A stretch of 21,330 bases of DNA. Source: JBKGYG01 sp046546235. Lineage in GTDB: Bacteria > Bacillota > Clostridia > Lachnospirales > DSM-24629. Position 1 is the first letter of the stretch. Each line of letters opens with the position of its first letter. This document shows, in pieces, positions 7,864-15,056 of this stretch. The stretch covers positions 1-21,330 of the forward strand of contig JBKGYG010000030.1 of assembly GCA_046546235.1 (NCBI GenBank), written 5' to 3'. Under the pieces are notes generated by a model. It worked only from the letters and a program-made list of their open reading frames with translations. It did no database searches and was not told the origin of the DNA. A program made the position numbers and the translations under genes.

Positions 7864-7931
7864 TTATATATATATTTTTGAGCTTATAAACAAAATAAAA
7901 CGTATTATGTGAGATTTGGGAGGTAATTATT

Positions 7932-8246
7932 ATGTCAACATCTAGAGTGCTCAAGTGGGTTACAGGAGGACTAGAGGCATTATTAGGAATACCTATTTTA
8001 GGAGCTACAATTATTATAGGTTTTTTATGGATACCGCTATTTGTAATGTTAGCATTACATATTGTCACATTAGTATTAACTAAAAAAGATAATGGCAAGA
8101 CAACAGGAAGTATATTAGGAATTATAACTTCTTGTATAGGTTGGATTCCTATCGTTGGAATGATTATGCATATTTTATCTGCGATTTTCTTAATGATAAG
8201 TGCGGCAACGCCTGACGATAAAGTTCAAGCTGATAATGTAGCATAA
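7932..8246 (+). CDS. Small hydrophobic membrane protein of unknown function
   Basis: A 104-residue protein I cannot assign to a named family with confidence. Two hydrophobic blocks, about 13-50 (GLEALLGIPILGATIIIGFL then WIPLFVMLALHIVTLVL) and about 61-92 (ILGIITSCIGWIPIVGMIMH then ILSAIFLMISA), are separated by the charged loop TKKDNGKTTG. This gives about four short transmembrane helices in two similar halves; both contain a WIP tripeptide after a Gly/Ile-rich segment, as if from an internal duplication. The tail is polar. GGGAGG lies about 8 nt upstream of the ATG. The gene has its own promoter and terminator, so it is a single-gene unit. Confidence 0.75.
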   Translation: MSTSRVLKWVTGGLEALLGIPILGATIIIGFLWIPLFVMLALHIVTLVLTKKDNGKTTGSILGIITSCIGWIPIVGMIMHILSAIFLMISAATPDDKVQADNVA

Positions 8247-8251
8247 AGACA

Positions 8252-8281
8252 AAAAAACACCTTTTAATAGGTGTTTTTTTG
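8252..8281 (+). terminator. Intrinsic terminator of the small membrane protein gene
   Basis: ACACCT (8258-8263) and AGGTGT (8270-8275) form a stem with loop TTTAAT. An A tract on the left and a T tract on the right extend it, so it could act in both directions. Confidence 0.85.
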
Positions 8282-8410
8282 GTTTATAGCTTTTTTAAAA
8301 ATTACCGGTCATAAAATATGTATACTAAAAAATGCATTAGGAGGTTAGATATAGAGTAAAGTAGCTACAATCTTCATTTAAACATTTTTGTATAAATATA
8401 TTACATATTC

Positions 8411-8438
8411 TTGTATAATTGTAAATATATGGTATAAT
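8411..8438 (+). promoter_or_regulatory. Promoter of the MerR-type gene
   Basis: TTGTAT (8411-8416), a 16-bp spacer and TATAAT (8433-8438) preceded by TGG (extended -10). It lies about 40 bp before the MerR-type start codon. The stretch from 8282 to 8410 shows nothing else. Confidence 0.65.
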
Positions 8439-8479
8439 ATTAATTAATTGGTAATAATTTACAAAAGTGGAGGGGTAAA

Positions 8480-9088
8480 ATGCGTAAGATACAAGAGATA
8501 AGATACATAATATCAGATGCTTCAAAAAGGTTAGATGTAGAACCTCATGTTTTAAGATATTGGGAGGAAGAGCTTGAACTAGATATACCTAGAAATGAAT
8601 TAGGACATAGATATTATAGGGAAGAAGATCTTATGGTGTTAGAGAATATTAAGAGGTTAAAAGAACAAGGATTTCAGTTAAAAGCTATTAAGATGTTATT
8701 GCCAAATATTGATCAAGTTGAAGGTATGACTGATGGAGATATTACTTCTGAGTTAAAAGGACATGAAGATAGATTAGTAAATAATGCAGAAGAAAATCAT
8801 TTAACAACTGTACCTAATAATAATAAATTTAAGCAATTTCAAGCATTAATGAGGGATATGTTTGAATCAGCTTTAGAGGAGAATAATACGAAAATTACCG
8901 ATAATATCTCGGATAGTATAATAAAGCAAATAGATTATTTATTAAGAATTAAAGAAGAAAGAGAAGAAGAAAGGTTTAAAAAGCTTGATCAGACAATTAG
9001 AGAATTTCAAAAAATGAGACAAGAAACTGCTATATCTAAACAAAAAGGTTTGAAATTATTTTTTAAAAAAAATAACAAACTCGTCTAA
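8480..9088 (+). CDS. MerR-family DNA-binding protein with a C-terminal coiled coil
   Basis: A 202-residue protein. Residues 7-77 form a MerR-type winged helix: YIISDASKRLDVEPHVLRYW, then EEELELDIPRN, then YYREEDLMVLENIKRLKEQG. The middle (about 80-140) is polar and Asn/Glu-rich. The C-terminus (about 150-195) is highly charged and predicted coiled coil (IKEEREEERFKKLDQTIREF), ending in a Lys-rich tail. No metal- or drug-binding cysteines are present. The build of HTH plus long coiled coil resembles RacA-like chromosome-anchoring or sporulation-associated MerR proteins more than classical activators, but that is inference. GGAGGGG precedes the ATG at good distance. Confidence 0.8.
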   Translation: MRKIQEIRYIISDASKRLDVEPHVLRYWEEELELDIPRNELGHRYYREEDLMVLENIKRLKEQGFQLKAIKMLLPNIDQVEGMTDGDITSELKGHEDRLVNNAEENHLTTVPNNNKFKQFQALMRDMFESALEENNTKITDNISDSIIKQIDYLLRIKEEREEERFKKLDQTIREFQKMRQETAISKQKGLKLFFKKNNKLV

Positions 9089-9104
9089 TGACGAGTTTGT
9101 TATT
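9071..9104. terminator. Bidirectional terminator between converging genes
   Basis: A perfect 14-bp stem, AATAACAAACTCGT (9071-9084) with ACGAGTTTGTTATT (9091-9104), and a 6-nt loop. The loop contains the MerR-type gene's TAA stop (9086-9088), so the hairpin overlaps the coding end. The A-rich stretch at 9065-9072 gives a long U run when read leftwards, so it serves the minus-strand ferredoxin gene well; rightwards it reads TTATTTTGAG, a weaker U run. Confidence 0.85.
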
Positions 9105-9114
9105 TTGAGTATTA

Positions 9115-9285
9115 TTATTCAGGTTGAGGTGCGTCTACAGGACAAACGTCAGTGCAAGCACCACAATCTATACAAGTATCAGCATCAATTAAGTATTTAC
9201 CGTCCCCTTCAGAAATAGCGTCTACTGGGCACTCTGGTTCACATATACCACAACTAATGCATTCATCTGAAATTTTGTAAGCCAT
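9115..9285 (-). CDS. Small 2[4Fe-4S] ferredoxin
   Basis: A 56-residue clostridial-type ferredoxin encoded on the minus strand. Two complete cluster motifs are visible: Cys9-x2-Cys12-x2-Cys15-x3-Cys19-Pro (CISCGICEPECP) and Cys38-x2-Cys41-x2-Cys44-x3-Cys48-Pro (CIDCGACTDVCP). It begins MAYKISDECI and ends DAPQPE. Such proteins are low-potential electron carriers for pyruvate:ferredoxin oxidoreductase, hydrogenase and similar enzymes. AGAGGAGG lies about 8 nt before the ATG. It sits 80 nt downstream of pflA in the same direction and may be partly co-transcribed with it, though a promoter-like TTGTAT/TATAAA pair (9349-9344 and 9328-9323, 15-bp spacing) lies between. Confidence 0.95.
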   Translation of the reverse strand: MAYKISDECISCGICEPECPVDAISEGDGKYLIDADTCIDCGACTDVCPVDAPQPE

Positions 9286-9365
9286 CTAATTACCTCCTCT
9301 AAAAAAATTATGTCACGTTAATTTTATAACATTATATATAATAATACAAGTATAATTTTACATTT

Positions 9366-10106
9366 TTAATCATTTGTAATGACGTCTAAGTTATAGGATG
9401 TTAATATTTCTTTTGCAATTTTGATTTGCTCTTTTGAAGGTTCTTTAGTATTTTTAAGACGGTATTCATAACCAAGTTCTTCCCATTTATATTCCCCCAT
9501 TTTATGAAAAGCAAGTAATTCAACTTTATCTATGCAAGTAAGTTTAGATAGATAAGAGCCAAGTTTATGAATATCATCTTCATTATCTGTTAAATTAGGA
9601 ACAAGAACATAACGAACCCAAGTAGGTTTTTTGATTTCTTCTAAATAATTCATAAATTTTAATGTAGGTTTTAATTCTACATTTGTTAAATTTTTGTATT
9701 TTCTAGGGTTAGAGCTTTTGATATCGAGTAGAACTAAATCTGTGTAAGATAATAATTCTTTTACTGTTTCATTTAAAATATAGCCTGAGGTGTCTATTGC
9801 TGTATGAATATTATTTTCCACACAAGCTTTAAGTACTTCTAGGACAAATTTAGTTTGTAATAAAGGTTCTCCTCCAGTAATTGTAACACCGCCACCTGAA
9901 AAATGCATATAAGAACGATATTTTAATATTTCTTCTACTAAAGAATTAACATCCATTTCTTTTCCGCCTGATAGTTTCCAGGTGTCCGGATTGTGACAAT
10001 ATTGACATCTTAAAGGGCAACCTTGCATAAAGATTACAAATCTAATTCCTGGTCCATCTACAGTGCCACAAGATTCTAGTGAGTGAATACGTCCTTTTAT
10101 AGTCAT
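9366..10106 (-). CDS. pflA: Pyruvate formate-lyase activating enzyme
   Basis: A 246-residue radical SAM enzyme that installs the glycyl radical on PflB. Near the N-terminus it has SCGTVDGPGIRFVIFMQGCP and then the cluster motif Cys30-x3-Cys34-x2-Cys37 (CPLRCQYC). FSGGGVTITGGEPLLQ is the SAM-binding GGE region, and VLLDIKS and LVPNLTDNEDDI are also typical of PflA. Length is normal for the family and nothing is missing. I prefer the ATG at 10106: AGAGGG lies 8 nt before it, while an in-frame GTG at 10115 overlaps that site. It follows pflB by 42 nt in the same direction, so the two are one operon. Confidence 0.96.
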   Translation of the reverse strand: MTIKGRIHSLESCGTVDGPGIRFVIFMQGCPLRCQYCHNPDTWKLSGGKEMDVNSLVEEILKYRSYMHFSGGGVTITGGEPLLQTKFVLEVLKACVENNIHTAIDTSGYILNETVKELLSYTDLVLLDIKSSNPRKYKNLTNVELKPTLKFMNYLEEIKKPTWVRYVLVPNLTDNEDDIHKLGSYLSKLTCIDKVELLAFHKMGEYKWEELGYEYRLKNTKEPSKEQIKIAKEILTSYNLDVITND

Positions 10107-10148
10107 GGTTTTCACCCTCTTCCCATAGATTAAAAGTTAACTTTCGAC

Positions 10149-12377
10149 TTATGCTCGTTCATGGAATGTACGGTTAATAACGTCTAGTTGTTGTTCTTTT
10201 GTTAATTTAACAAAGTTGACAGCATAACCTGAAACACGAATAGTTAACTGTGGATATTTTTCTGGATGTTCCATAGCATCCAATAACGTTTCTCTGTCAA
10301 AAACATTAATATTTATATGATGCCCTTTATCATGAAAATATCCATCAAGCAAACTAGCAAGGTGATTAATACGAGCTTCTTTATTCTTACCCAAAGCTTT
10401 AGGAACAATAGAAAAGGTATAAGATATCCCATCTTCAGCATGTTCATAAGGTAATTTAGCTACTGAAGCCATAGAAGCTATGGCACCATTTTTATCACGT
10501 CCATGCATAGGATTTGCACCAGGTGCAAATGGTTCTCCTGCTTTTCTTCCATCTGGAGTGCTGCCAGTTTTCTTTCCGTAAACTACATTAGAAGTTATTG
10601 TAAGTATAGACAATGTAGGTACTGAATCACGATAAGTCTTATGTTTTCTAAGTTTATTCATAAAGTCTTCTACAACTTTTTTTGCGATATTATCCACACG
10701 ATTATCATTATTACCAAATGCTGGATATTCTCCTTCAACTTTATAATCAATTGCTAAGCCATCTTTATTTCTCATAACTTTTACCTTTGCAAATTTCATA
10801 GCAGAAAGAGAATCAGCTACAACTGATAGTCCGGCGATACCACAAGCAGAAGTTCTTAAAATATTTTTATCATGTAATCCCATTTGAAGACTTTCGTAGC
10901 TATACTTATCATGCATATAGTGAATAATGTTCAAAGTGTTAATATAAAGTTGAGCAAGCCAATCCATTACTTGGTCAAACTTCTTAACTACTTCATCATA
11001 TTCAAGATATTCTGAAGTAATAGGGGCATACATAGGACCTATTTGTTCACCAGTTTTTTCATCTTTTCCACCATTTATAGCATAAAGTAAGGCTTTTGCT
11101 AAATTAGCACGAGCACCAAAGAATTGCATTTGCTTCCCTATTCTCATAGCAGATACACAGCAAGCAATACCATAGTCATCACCATACCAATAGCGCATAA
11201 GATCATCATTTTCATATTGAATTGAGCTTGTATCTATTGATACTTTAGCAGAGAAATTTTTAAAGTTAGTAGGTAAATGTTCTGACCATAAAACAGTTAA
11301 ATTTGGTTCTGGGGCAGGGCCTAAAGTGTATAAAGTATTAAGAACTCTAAAACTATTTTTTGTTACAAGAGTTCTTCCGTCAACCCCTTGACCACCAATA
11401 CATTCAGTTACCCAAGTAGGATCTCCTGAGAATAATTCATTGTATGCAGGAGTACGTAAGAATCTAACCATCCTGAGTTTTATTACAAATTGATCTATTA
11501 GCTCTTGAGCTTCTTTCTCAGTTAAAGTTCCATTTTTAAGGTCTCTTTCTATATAAATATCTAAAAATGTTGAAACACGACCTAATGACATAGCAGCTCC
11601 GTCTTGTTCTTTAATAGCGCCAAGATATCCAAAATAAGTCCACTGTACTGCTTCTAAGGAATTTTTTGCAGGTTGACTAATATCATAACCATATGATTGT
11701 GCCATTTCTTTTAAGTCATTTAGTGCTTTTATTTGTTCTGATAATTCTTCCCTAAGAACAATTATATTTTCTTCCATATAATCCATTTCTAATTGCTTTT
11801 TTTCTATTTTTTTTGCTTCAATTAAATAATCCACACCATATAATGCTACACGTCTATAATCACCAATAATTCGTCCTCTTCCATAAGCATCTGGGAGTCC
11901 AGTGATAACTCCAGAATGTCTAGCTCTTCGCATAGCATCAGTATAAGCGTCAAACACACCATCATTATGTGTTTTTCTATAATTTTTAAATATACTATGA
12001 GTATTTGGATCAAGTTTGTAGCCATAAGAATCTAGAGCTTTCCTAACAACTCTAATGCCTCCATAAGGCATAATACCTCTTTTTAAAGGTTTGTCAGTTT
12101 GATATCCGACAATAACCTCAAGATCTTTATCAACATAACCTGGTCCATGTGAATTTACTGATGAAGGAACTTTAGTTTCAGCGTCAAGAATTCCTTTTTC
12201 CATTTCAATTTTCATAAGGTTTGACACTTTATCCCATAAGGCTTTAGTTTTATCTGTTGGTTCTTCTAAAAAAGAATCGTCCCCTTCATAAGGGGTGTAA
12301 TTTGATTGGATGAATTCTCTTACATTTATACTATCTTCCCAATCACCTTTATTAAATGTTTGCCATTCAGTTCGCAC
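10149..12377 (-). CDS. pflB: Formate C-acetyltransferase (pyruvate formate-lyase)
   Basis: A 742-residue glycyl radical enzyme converting pyruvate and CoA to acetyl-CoA and formate in anaerobic fermentation. The adjacent catalytic cysteines Cys406-Cys407 (GIACCVSAM) and the C-terminal glycyl radical site RVSGYAVNF with Gly717, 25 residues from the end, are both present. The N-terminal pattern (WQTFNKGDWEDSINVREFI, and LDPNTHSIFKNYRKTHNDGV further in) and the double Cys distinguish true PFL from other glycyl radical enzymes such as choline or diol lyases. The start is GTG at 12377, supported by a perfect AGGAGG 7 nt upstream. The promoter lies just upstream and pflA just downstream. Confidence 0.97.
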   Translation of the reverse strand: MRTEWQTFNKGDWEDSINVREFIQSNYTPYEGDDSFLEEPTDKTKALWDKVSNLMKIEMEKGILDAETKVPSSVNSHGPGYVDKDLEVIVGYQTDKPLKRGIMPYGGIRVVRKALDSYGYKLDPNTHSIFKNYRKTHNDGVFDAYTDAMRRARHSGVITGLPDAYGRGRIIGDYRRVALYGVDYLIEAKKIEKKQLEMDYMEENIIVLREELSEQIKALNDLKEMAQSYGYDISQPAKNSLEAVQWTYFGYLGAIKEQDGAAMSLGRVSTFLDIYIERDLKNGTLTEKEAQELIDQFVIKLRMVRFLRTPAYNELFSGDPTWVTECIGGQGVDGRTLVTKNSFRVLNTLYTLGPAPEPNLTVLWSEHLPTNFKNFSAKVSIDTSSIQYENDDLMRYWYGDDYGIACCVSAMRIGKQMQFFGARANLAKALLYAINGGKDEKTGEQIGPMYAPITSEYLEYDEVVKKFDQVMDWLAQLYINTLNIIHYMHDKYSYESLQMGLHDKNILRTSACGIAGLSVVADSLSAMKFAKVKVMRNKDGLAIDYKVEGEYPAFGNNDNRVDNIAKKVVEDFMNKLRKHKTYRDSVPTLSILTITSNVVYGKKTGSTPDGRKAGEPFAPGANPMHGRDKNGAIASMASVAKLPYEHAEDGISYTFSIVPKALGKNKEARINHLASLLDGYFHDKGHHININVFDRETLLDAMEHPEKYPQLTIRVSGYAVNFVKLTKEQQLDVINRTFHERA

Positions 12378-12419
12378 TGTATAACCTCCTTTATGTTATT
12401 TATAACTAATTTAGTTTTT

Positions 12420-12449
12420 ATTATACCAGTAATGTATAATACTTTTCAA
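12420..12449 (-). promoter_or_regulatory. Promoter of pflB-pflA
   Basis: On the minus strand TTGAAA (12449-12444), an 18-bp spacer and TATAAT (12425-12420), with TGG just before the -10 (extended -10). The 5' UTR would be about 35 nt. The palindrome TGTATACA (12469-12476) lies 20 bp upstream of the -35 and is a possible regulator site. Confidence 0.7.
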
Positions 12450-12762
12450 AGTCATTATATATGAATACTGTATACACGTCAAGTTGTTTTTATATAATAA
12501 TAATTATTATGTAGATTGTGTTCTTAAAATGTTGTATATAATAGATAATAATATGTTTATAATAAAACTTTATTCACTAGTATTGATTGTTTAGCAGTAC
12601 ACTGATAATTAATAGTAATTATTATAAATATAAGTTAACTTTCATATACAAGAATTATGATAGAGACAAAAAGTATTGTTTTGTCGAAGAGCATTTTTAT
12701 AAAAAGATTGTAATAAAGTATAGAATAGATATAAATATTGTTTGTGATTAATAGGTTTATGA
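12450..12762. other. AT-rich divergent intergenic region, no gene seen
   Basis: The region between pflB and the GntR gene is about 450 bp and very AT-rich. Apart from the two promoters at its ends and the short palindrome TGTATACA (12469-12476), I see no gene, RNA gene or convincing long repeat. It probably holds regulatory sites for the divergent units. Confidence 0.6.
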
Positions 12763-12768
12763 TATAAT
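12760..12768 (+). promoter_or_regulatory. Extended -10 promoter of the GntR-type gene
   Basis: TGATATAAT is a perfect extended -10, about 65 bp before the start codon. A -35-like TTTGTG (12741-12746) sits at 16-bp spacing. Confidence 0.55.
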
Positions 12769-12832
12769 AACTAGTAAGGAAGCCCGATATTTGTTACAAA
12801 CATAAGGGAAGCTTATAATTAAGGTGATAAAC

Positions 12833-13537
12833 TTGAGTAAGCCAATATATATCAAAGTGAAGAACAAGTTAGAAAATCAAATAAAAAAAGGGATATATAA
12901 GTCTGGGGATAAGATACCATCTGAAAGAGAATTATGTGAGATGTATGATATTAGCAGAATGACTGCAAGGCAGGCGGTTAATGAATTAGTTAATGAAGGA
13001 CTTATTAATAGAGAAAAGGGAAGAGGATCGTTTGTGTCTTCGCCTCAGTTTTTTCAAAGAAATATACGTTCTTTTACAGATACTTTATTGGAACAAGGGT
13101 ACGAACCAAGCACAAAAATTATTGAATTGAGTTCGGTAAGTCATTTAAAAGATATTAGTATTTGGTTAGGAGAAAATGAAGATACTTCTTATTATAAAAT
13201 AAAGAGATTAAGATTAGCTAATAAAATCCCCGTTGCCATAGAAACTGTCTATATGCCAAAATATAGATGCAAAAATCTTTTTGATTATGATTTAAAACAA
13301 TCATTATATCATATACTAGAGGTTGAGTATGGATATACTATGCAATCTGTTTCATGTGATATTGATGCCTGTTTATCAAGTCGACCAATTATGCGTATTT
13401 TCGAAGTGAACAAGCCAATAACATTATTAAAAGTTGAGAGTATTAATTTAACCACTAATGGAGAAAAATTATTTTATGAAAATGCTTATTATCGTTCAAA
13501 TTTATATAAGTACCATGTTGATATTTTTAGAAGGTAA
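12833..13537 (+). CDS. GntR-family regulator with UTRA domain
   Basis: A 234-residue HutC-subfamily repressor. Residues 2-70 are the winged helix: PIYIKVKNKLENQIKKGIYK, then GDKIPSERELCEMYDISRMT, then ARQAVNELVNEGLI and the wing REKGRGSFV. Residues about 85-230 are a UTRA effector-binding domain (SFTDTLLEQGYEPSTKII, KIKRLRLANKIPVAIETVY, LFYENAYYRSNLYKYHVDI). UTRA proteins usually bind sugar phosphates or other small metabolites. I chose the TTG at 12833 because AAGGTGAT (12821-12828) lies at the right distance before it; an in-frame GTG at 12824 would sit inside that site. It is divergent from pflBA, so control of that operon is possible but unproven. Confidence 0.85.
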   Translation: MSKPIYIKVKNKLENQIKKGIYKSGDKIPSERELCEMYDISRMTARQAVNELVNEGLINREKGRGSFVSSPQFFQRNIRSFTDTLLEQGYEPSTKIIELSSVSHLKDISIWLGENEDTSYYKIKRLRLANKIPVAIETVYMPKYRCKNLFDYDLKQSLYHILEVEYGYTMQSVSCDIDACLSSRPIMRIFEVNKPITLLKVESINLTTNGEKLFYENAYYRSNLYKYHVDIFRR

Positions 13538-13669
13538 AAAAAAGGGAATTAGACAATTTTACTAGTATGTATTATAATAATATTCTAAGGAATAAAGTAA
13601 TCCTTACAACATAATAATAATTTGTATGTTGATATACAGAAAGTATCTATTTATAAGGAGGTTTATAGT

Positions 13670-13876
13670 ATGGCAAAAGTTACTAAGGATATGATAATTG
13701 CAGATATTATTGCTATTGATCAAGGTATCATACCTATATTGATGGAATCTGGAATGCATTGTGTTGGTTGCCCTTCTTCACAAGGTGAAACGTTAGAAGA
13801 AGCATCATTAGTACATGGCATGACAGTTGATGACTTAGTGAATAAAATTAACAATTATCTAGAAACCAAAGAATAA
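13670..13876 (+). CDS. DUF1858 domain protein (redox disulfide type)
   Basis: A 68-residue protein made of a single DUF1858 domain, starting MAKVTKDMIIADIIAIDQGI and containing the Cys31-x2-Cys34 pair in HCVGCPSSQGETLEEA. This family often accompanies hybrid-cluster or other redox proteins and is thought to use the CxxC as a redox-active disulfide; the exact role is unknown. AAGGAGG (13655-13661) lies 8 nt before the ATG, which fixes the start against an in-frame ATG at 13622. It lies 132 nt after the GntR gene with no terminator between, and is followed by a strong one. Confidence 0.9.
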   Translation: MAKVTKDMIIADIIAIDQGIIPILMESGMHCVGCPSSQGETLEEASLVHGMTVDDLVNKINNYLETKE

Positions 13877-13885
13877 GTAAACAAA

Positions 13886-13921
13886 TAAAAAGGGCGTCCA
13901 TTAGTTGGACATCCTTTTTTA
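13886..13921 (+). terminator. Intrinsic terminator after the DUF1858 gene
   Basis: GTCCA (13896-13900) pairs with TGGAC (13906-13910), and the flanking AAAAAGG and CCTTTTTT extend the stem with small mismatches. A T run follows. The symmetrical A and T tracts allow action in both directions. Confidence 0.85.
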
Positions 13922-13923
13922 TT

Positions 13924-14097
13924 ATATAGCAAAATAGCAAAGTCTTATTTTTTAGATGATTGGTACTTTAAACAAGTACCAATTGAGCAATATCACAAAA
14001 CACCAATTTTTAATTATGTACTAATTGTACAACCTTAATTAGTTAAGAGTTAGCTCAGTTGGATAAATCGCGAAGACGCCTTTGTTCTTTGCTATAT
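13924..14097. repeat. Small element with terminal inverted repeats, repeat copy C
   Basis: A 174-bp stretch bounded by perfect 10-bp inverted repeats, ATATAGCAAA (13924-13933) and TTTGCTATAT (14088-14097). It contains a perfect 10-bp hairpin, ATTGGTACTT/AAGTACCAAT (13959-13968 and 13974-13983, loop TAAAC). Its interior shares blocks with the region at 460-612 (14000-14011, 14016-14033 and 14061-14085). No open reading frame of note lies inside. I see no clear target-site duplication. It looks like a MITE-type non-autonomous element or a decayed repeat lying between a terminator and the 3' end of mecA. Confidence 0.55.
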
Positions 14098-14115
14098 GAA
14101 ACAATTTACTTAATA

Positions 14116-14799
14116 TCACGATATTTTGCTTAAAGTTTGTAGTGCATTATTTTTTATAATAATACTAAAATGCTCTTTGTAATAAGCTTCAGTTGCATAA
14201 GTAGAAGTTTCCTTTGTGCCATATTCTGACAAAATAGCAGAAATGGTTGTAAAATTAGATTTATCAAAATCAGACTTATGTATCACAAGATAAAAACGTT
14301 TAGATTTATCATTTTTATAGAGTGAATTTATTCCTGTATATAATAATTCTAACTGTTTAGACAAGAGAGATACATCATCTAAATTATTAAAAGAATATAT
14401 AAGTAAATGTTTATCTGATTTGACTAAGAACTTCTTGTCTTTGTCTTTCATTTCTAAGGGTTCACTATTATCAGTACCTTCTTTTGCTTGTTTTTTCTTG
14501 AACTTTTTAATGTTTGAAGTTAAATTAGCGAATTTTGCATCTAAGTCATTTGGATCATCCACTTTTGTAATAATTAACATAATGCTATCTGCTGATAGAG
14601 GGATAGCCTCAATCATAAGAGGAACGTTATCTGCATCAAAGCCAAATTCAAAAGAAGCTTGCTCCATCATATCTTTAAAAAGTTCTTGTGCTTTATCAGT
14701 GCCATAAGCTAATTCACTAAGCTTTATTTCCCTATCACTTAAGTCCGATTTGCTTAAAGTACAACGAATTTGATGATCATTAATTTTTTCTAATTTCAT
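14116..14799 (-). CDS. mecA: ClpC adaptor protein MecA
   Basis: A 227-residue MecA/YpbH-family adaptor. The N-terminus MKLEKINDHQIRCTLSKSDL begins the substrate-binding domain (about 1-80), which includes DREIKLSELAYGTDKAQELF. A charged linker (about 105-135, KKFKKKQAKEG onwards) leads to the C-terminal domain (about 140-227) with YSFNNLDDVSLLSKQLELLY and KSKRFYLVIH. It delivers substrates to the ClpCP protease and promotes ClpC hexamer assembly. I chose the ATG at 14799, where the family starts, with GGAAGTGA upstream; an in-frame ATG at 14823 adds eight residues that overlap that site. It is a single-gene unit on the minus strand with its own promoter. Confidence 0.9.
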   Translation of the reverse strand: MKLEKINDHQIRCTLSKSDLSDREIKLSELAYGTDKAQELFKDMMEQASFEFGFDADNVPLMIEAIPLSADSIMLIITKVDDPNDLDAKFANLTSNIKKFKKKQAKEGTDNSEPLEMKDKDKKFLVKSDKHLLIYSFNNLDDVSLLSKQLELLYTGINSLYKNDKSKRFYLVIHKSDFDKSNFTTISAILSEYGTKETSTYATEAYYKEHFSIIIKNNALQTLSKIS

Positions 14800-14860
14800 A
14801 ATAATCACTTCCTTCCTAATCATTTAAAAGCAAGAAAGTAAAGACAATAGTCTTATATAT

Positions 14861-14890
14861 AGTATAATAGATAATAGGGCAAAATGTAAA
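14861..14890 (-). promoter_or_regulatory. Promoter of mecA
   Basis: On the minus strand TTTACA (14890-14885), an 18-bp spacer and TATACT (14866-14861). It lies about 60 bp before the mecA start codon. Confidence 0.55.
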
Positions 14891-14911
14891 GAGGATATTA
14901 ATGTCACCTCT

Positions 14912-14955
14912 AAAACCGAACGTTTAAAACATAAAATCGAAAAACATTCGAAATA
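14912..14955 (+). promoter_or_regulatory. Probable PurR operator of purA
   Basis: AAAACCGAACGTT (14912-14924) fits the Bacillus-type PurBox AWWWCCGAACWWT at 12 of 13 positions. A weaker inverted partner with core TTCG lies at 14943-14955, about 18 bp further on, close to the spacing of paired PurBoxes. The pair sits just upstream of the purA -35. The assignment by family knowledge is good for the first box and weak for the second. Confidence 0.6.
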
Positions 14956-14959
14956 ACTG

Positions 14960-14988
14960 TTGCATTTATATACATGTTTTGTTATGCT
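14960..14988 (+). promoter_or_regulatory. Promoter of purA
   Basis: TTGCAT (14960-14965), a 17-bp spacer and TATGCT (14983-14988), with TGT immediately before the -10 (extended -10). The 5' UTR would be about 60 nt. Confidence 0.6.
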
Positions 14989-15056
14989 AATTGAGGACCC
15001 ACTTGACTAAGTTTAAAATTATTTTATTTAAGGATTAAAGATTAGGGGGTAATATT

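Noticed and set aside
7808..8098. A 96-codon minus-strand frame overlapping the small membrane protein gene
   Set aside because: The plus-strand gene has a good ribosome binding site, promoter and terminator; the minus frame has none.
8337..8525. A 62-codon minus-strand frame upstream of the MerR-type gene
   Set aside because: It crosses the MerR promoter and start; its Tyr/Ile-rich translation follows from AT-rich DNA.
12769..12832. A possible riboswitch or T-box before the GntR gene
   Set aside because: Only a small palindrome (TTTGTTACAAA) is present; no T-box sequence, specifier stem or antiterminator is visible, and regulators of this type rarely have one.
14420..14707. A 95-codon plus-strand frame inside mecA
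   Set aside because: It is the antisense shadow of a well-supported gene and has no ribosome binding site.
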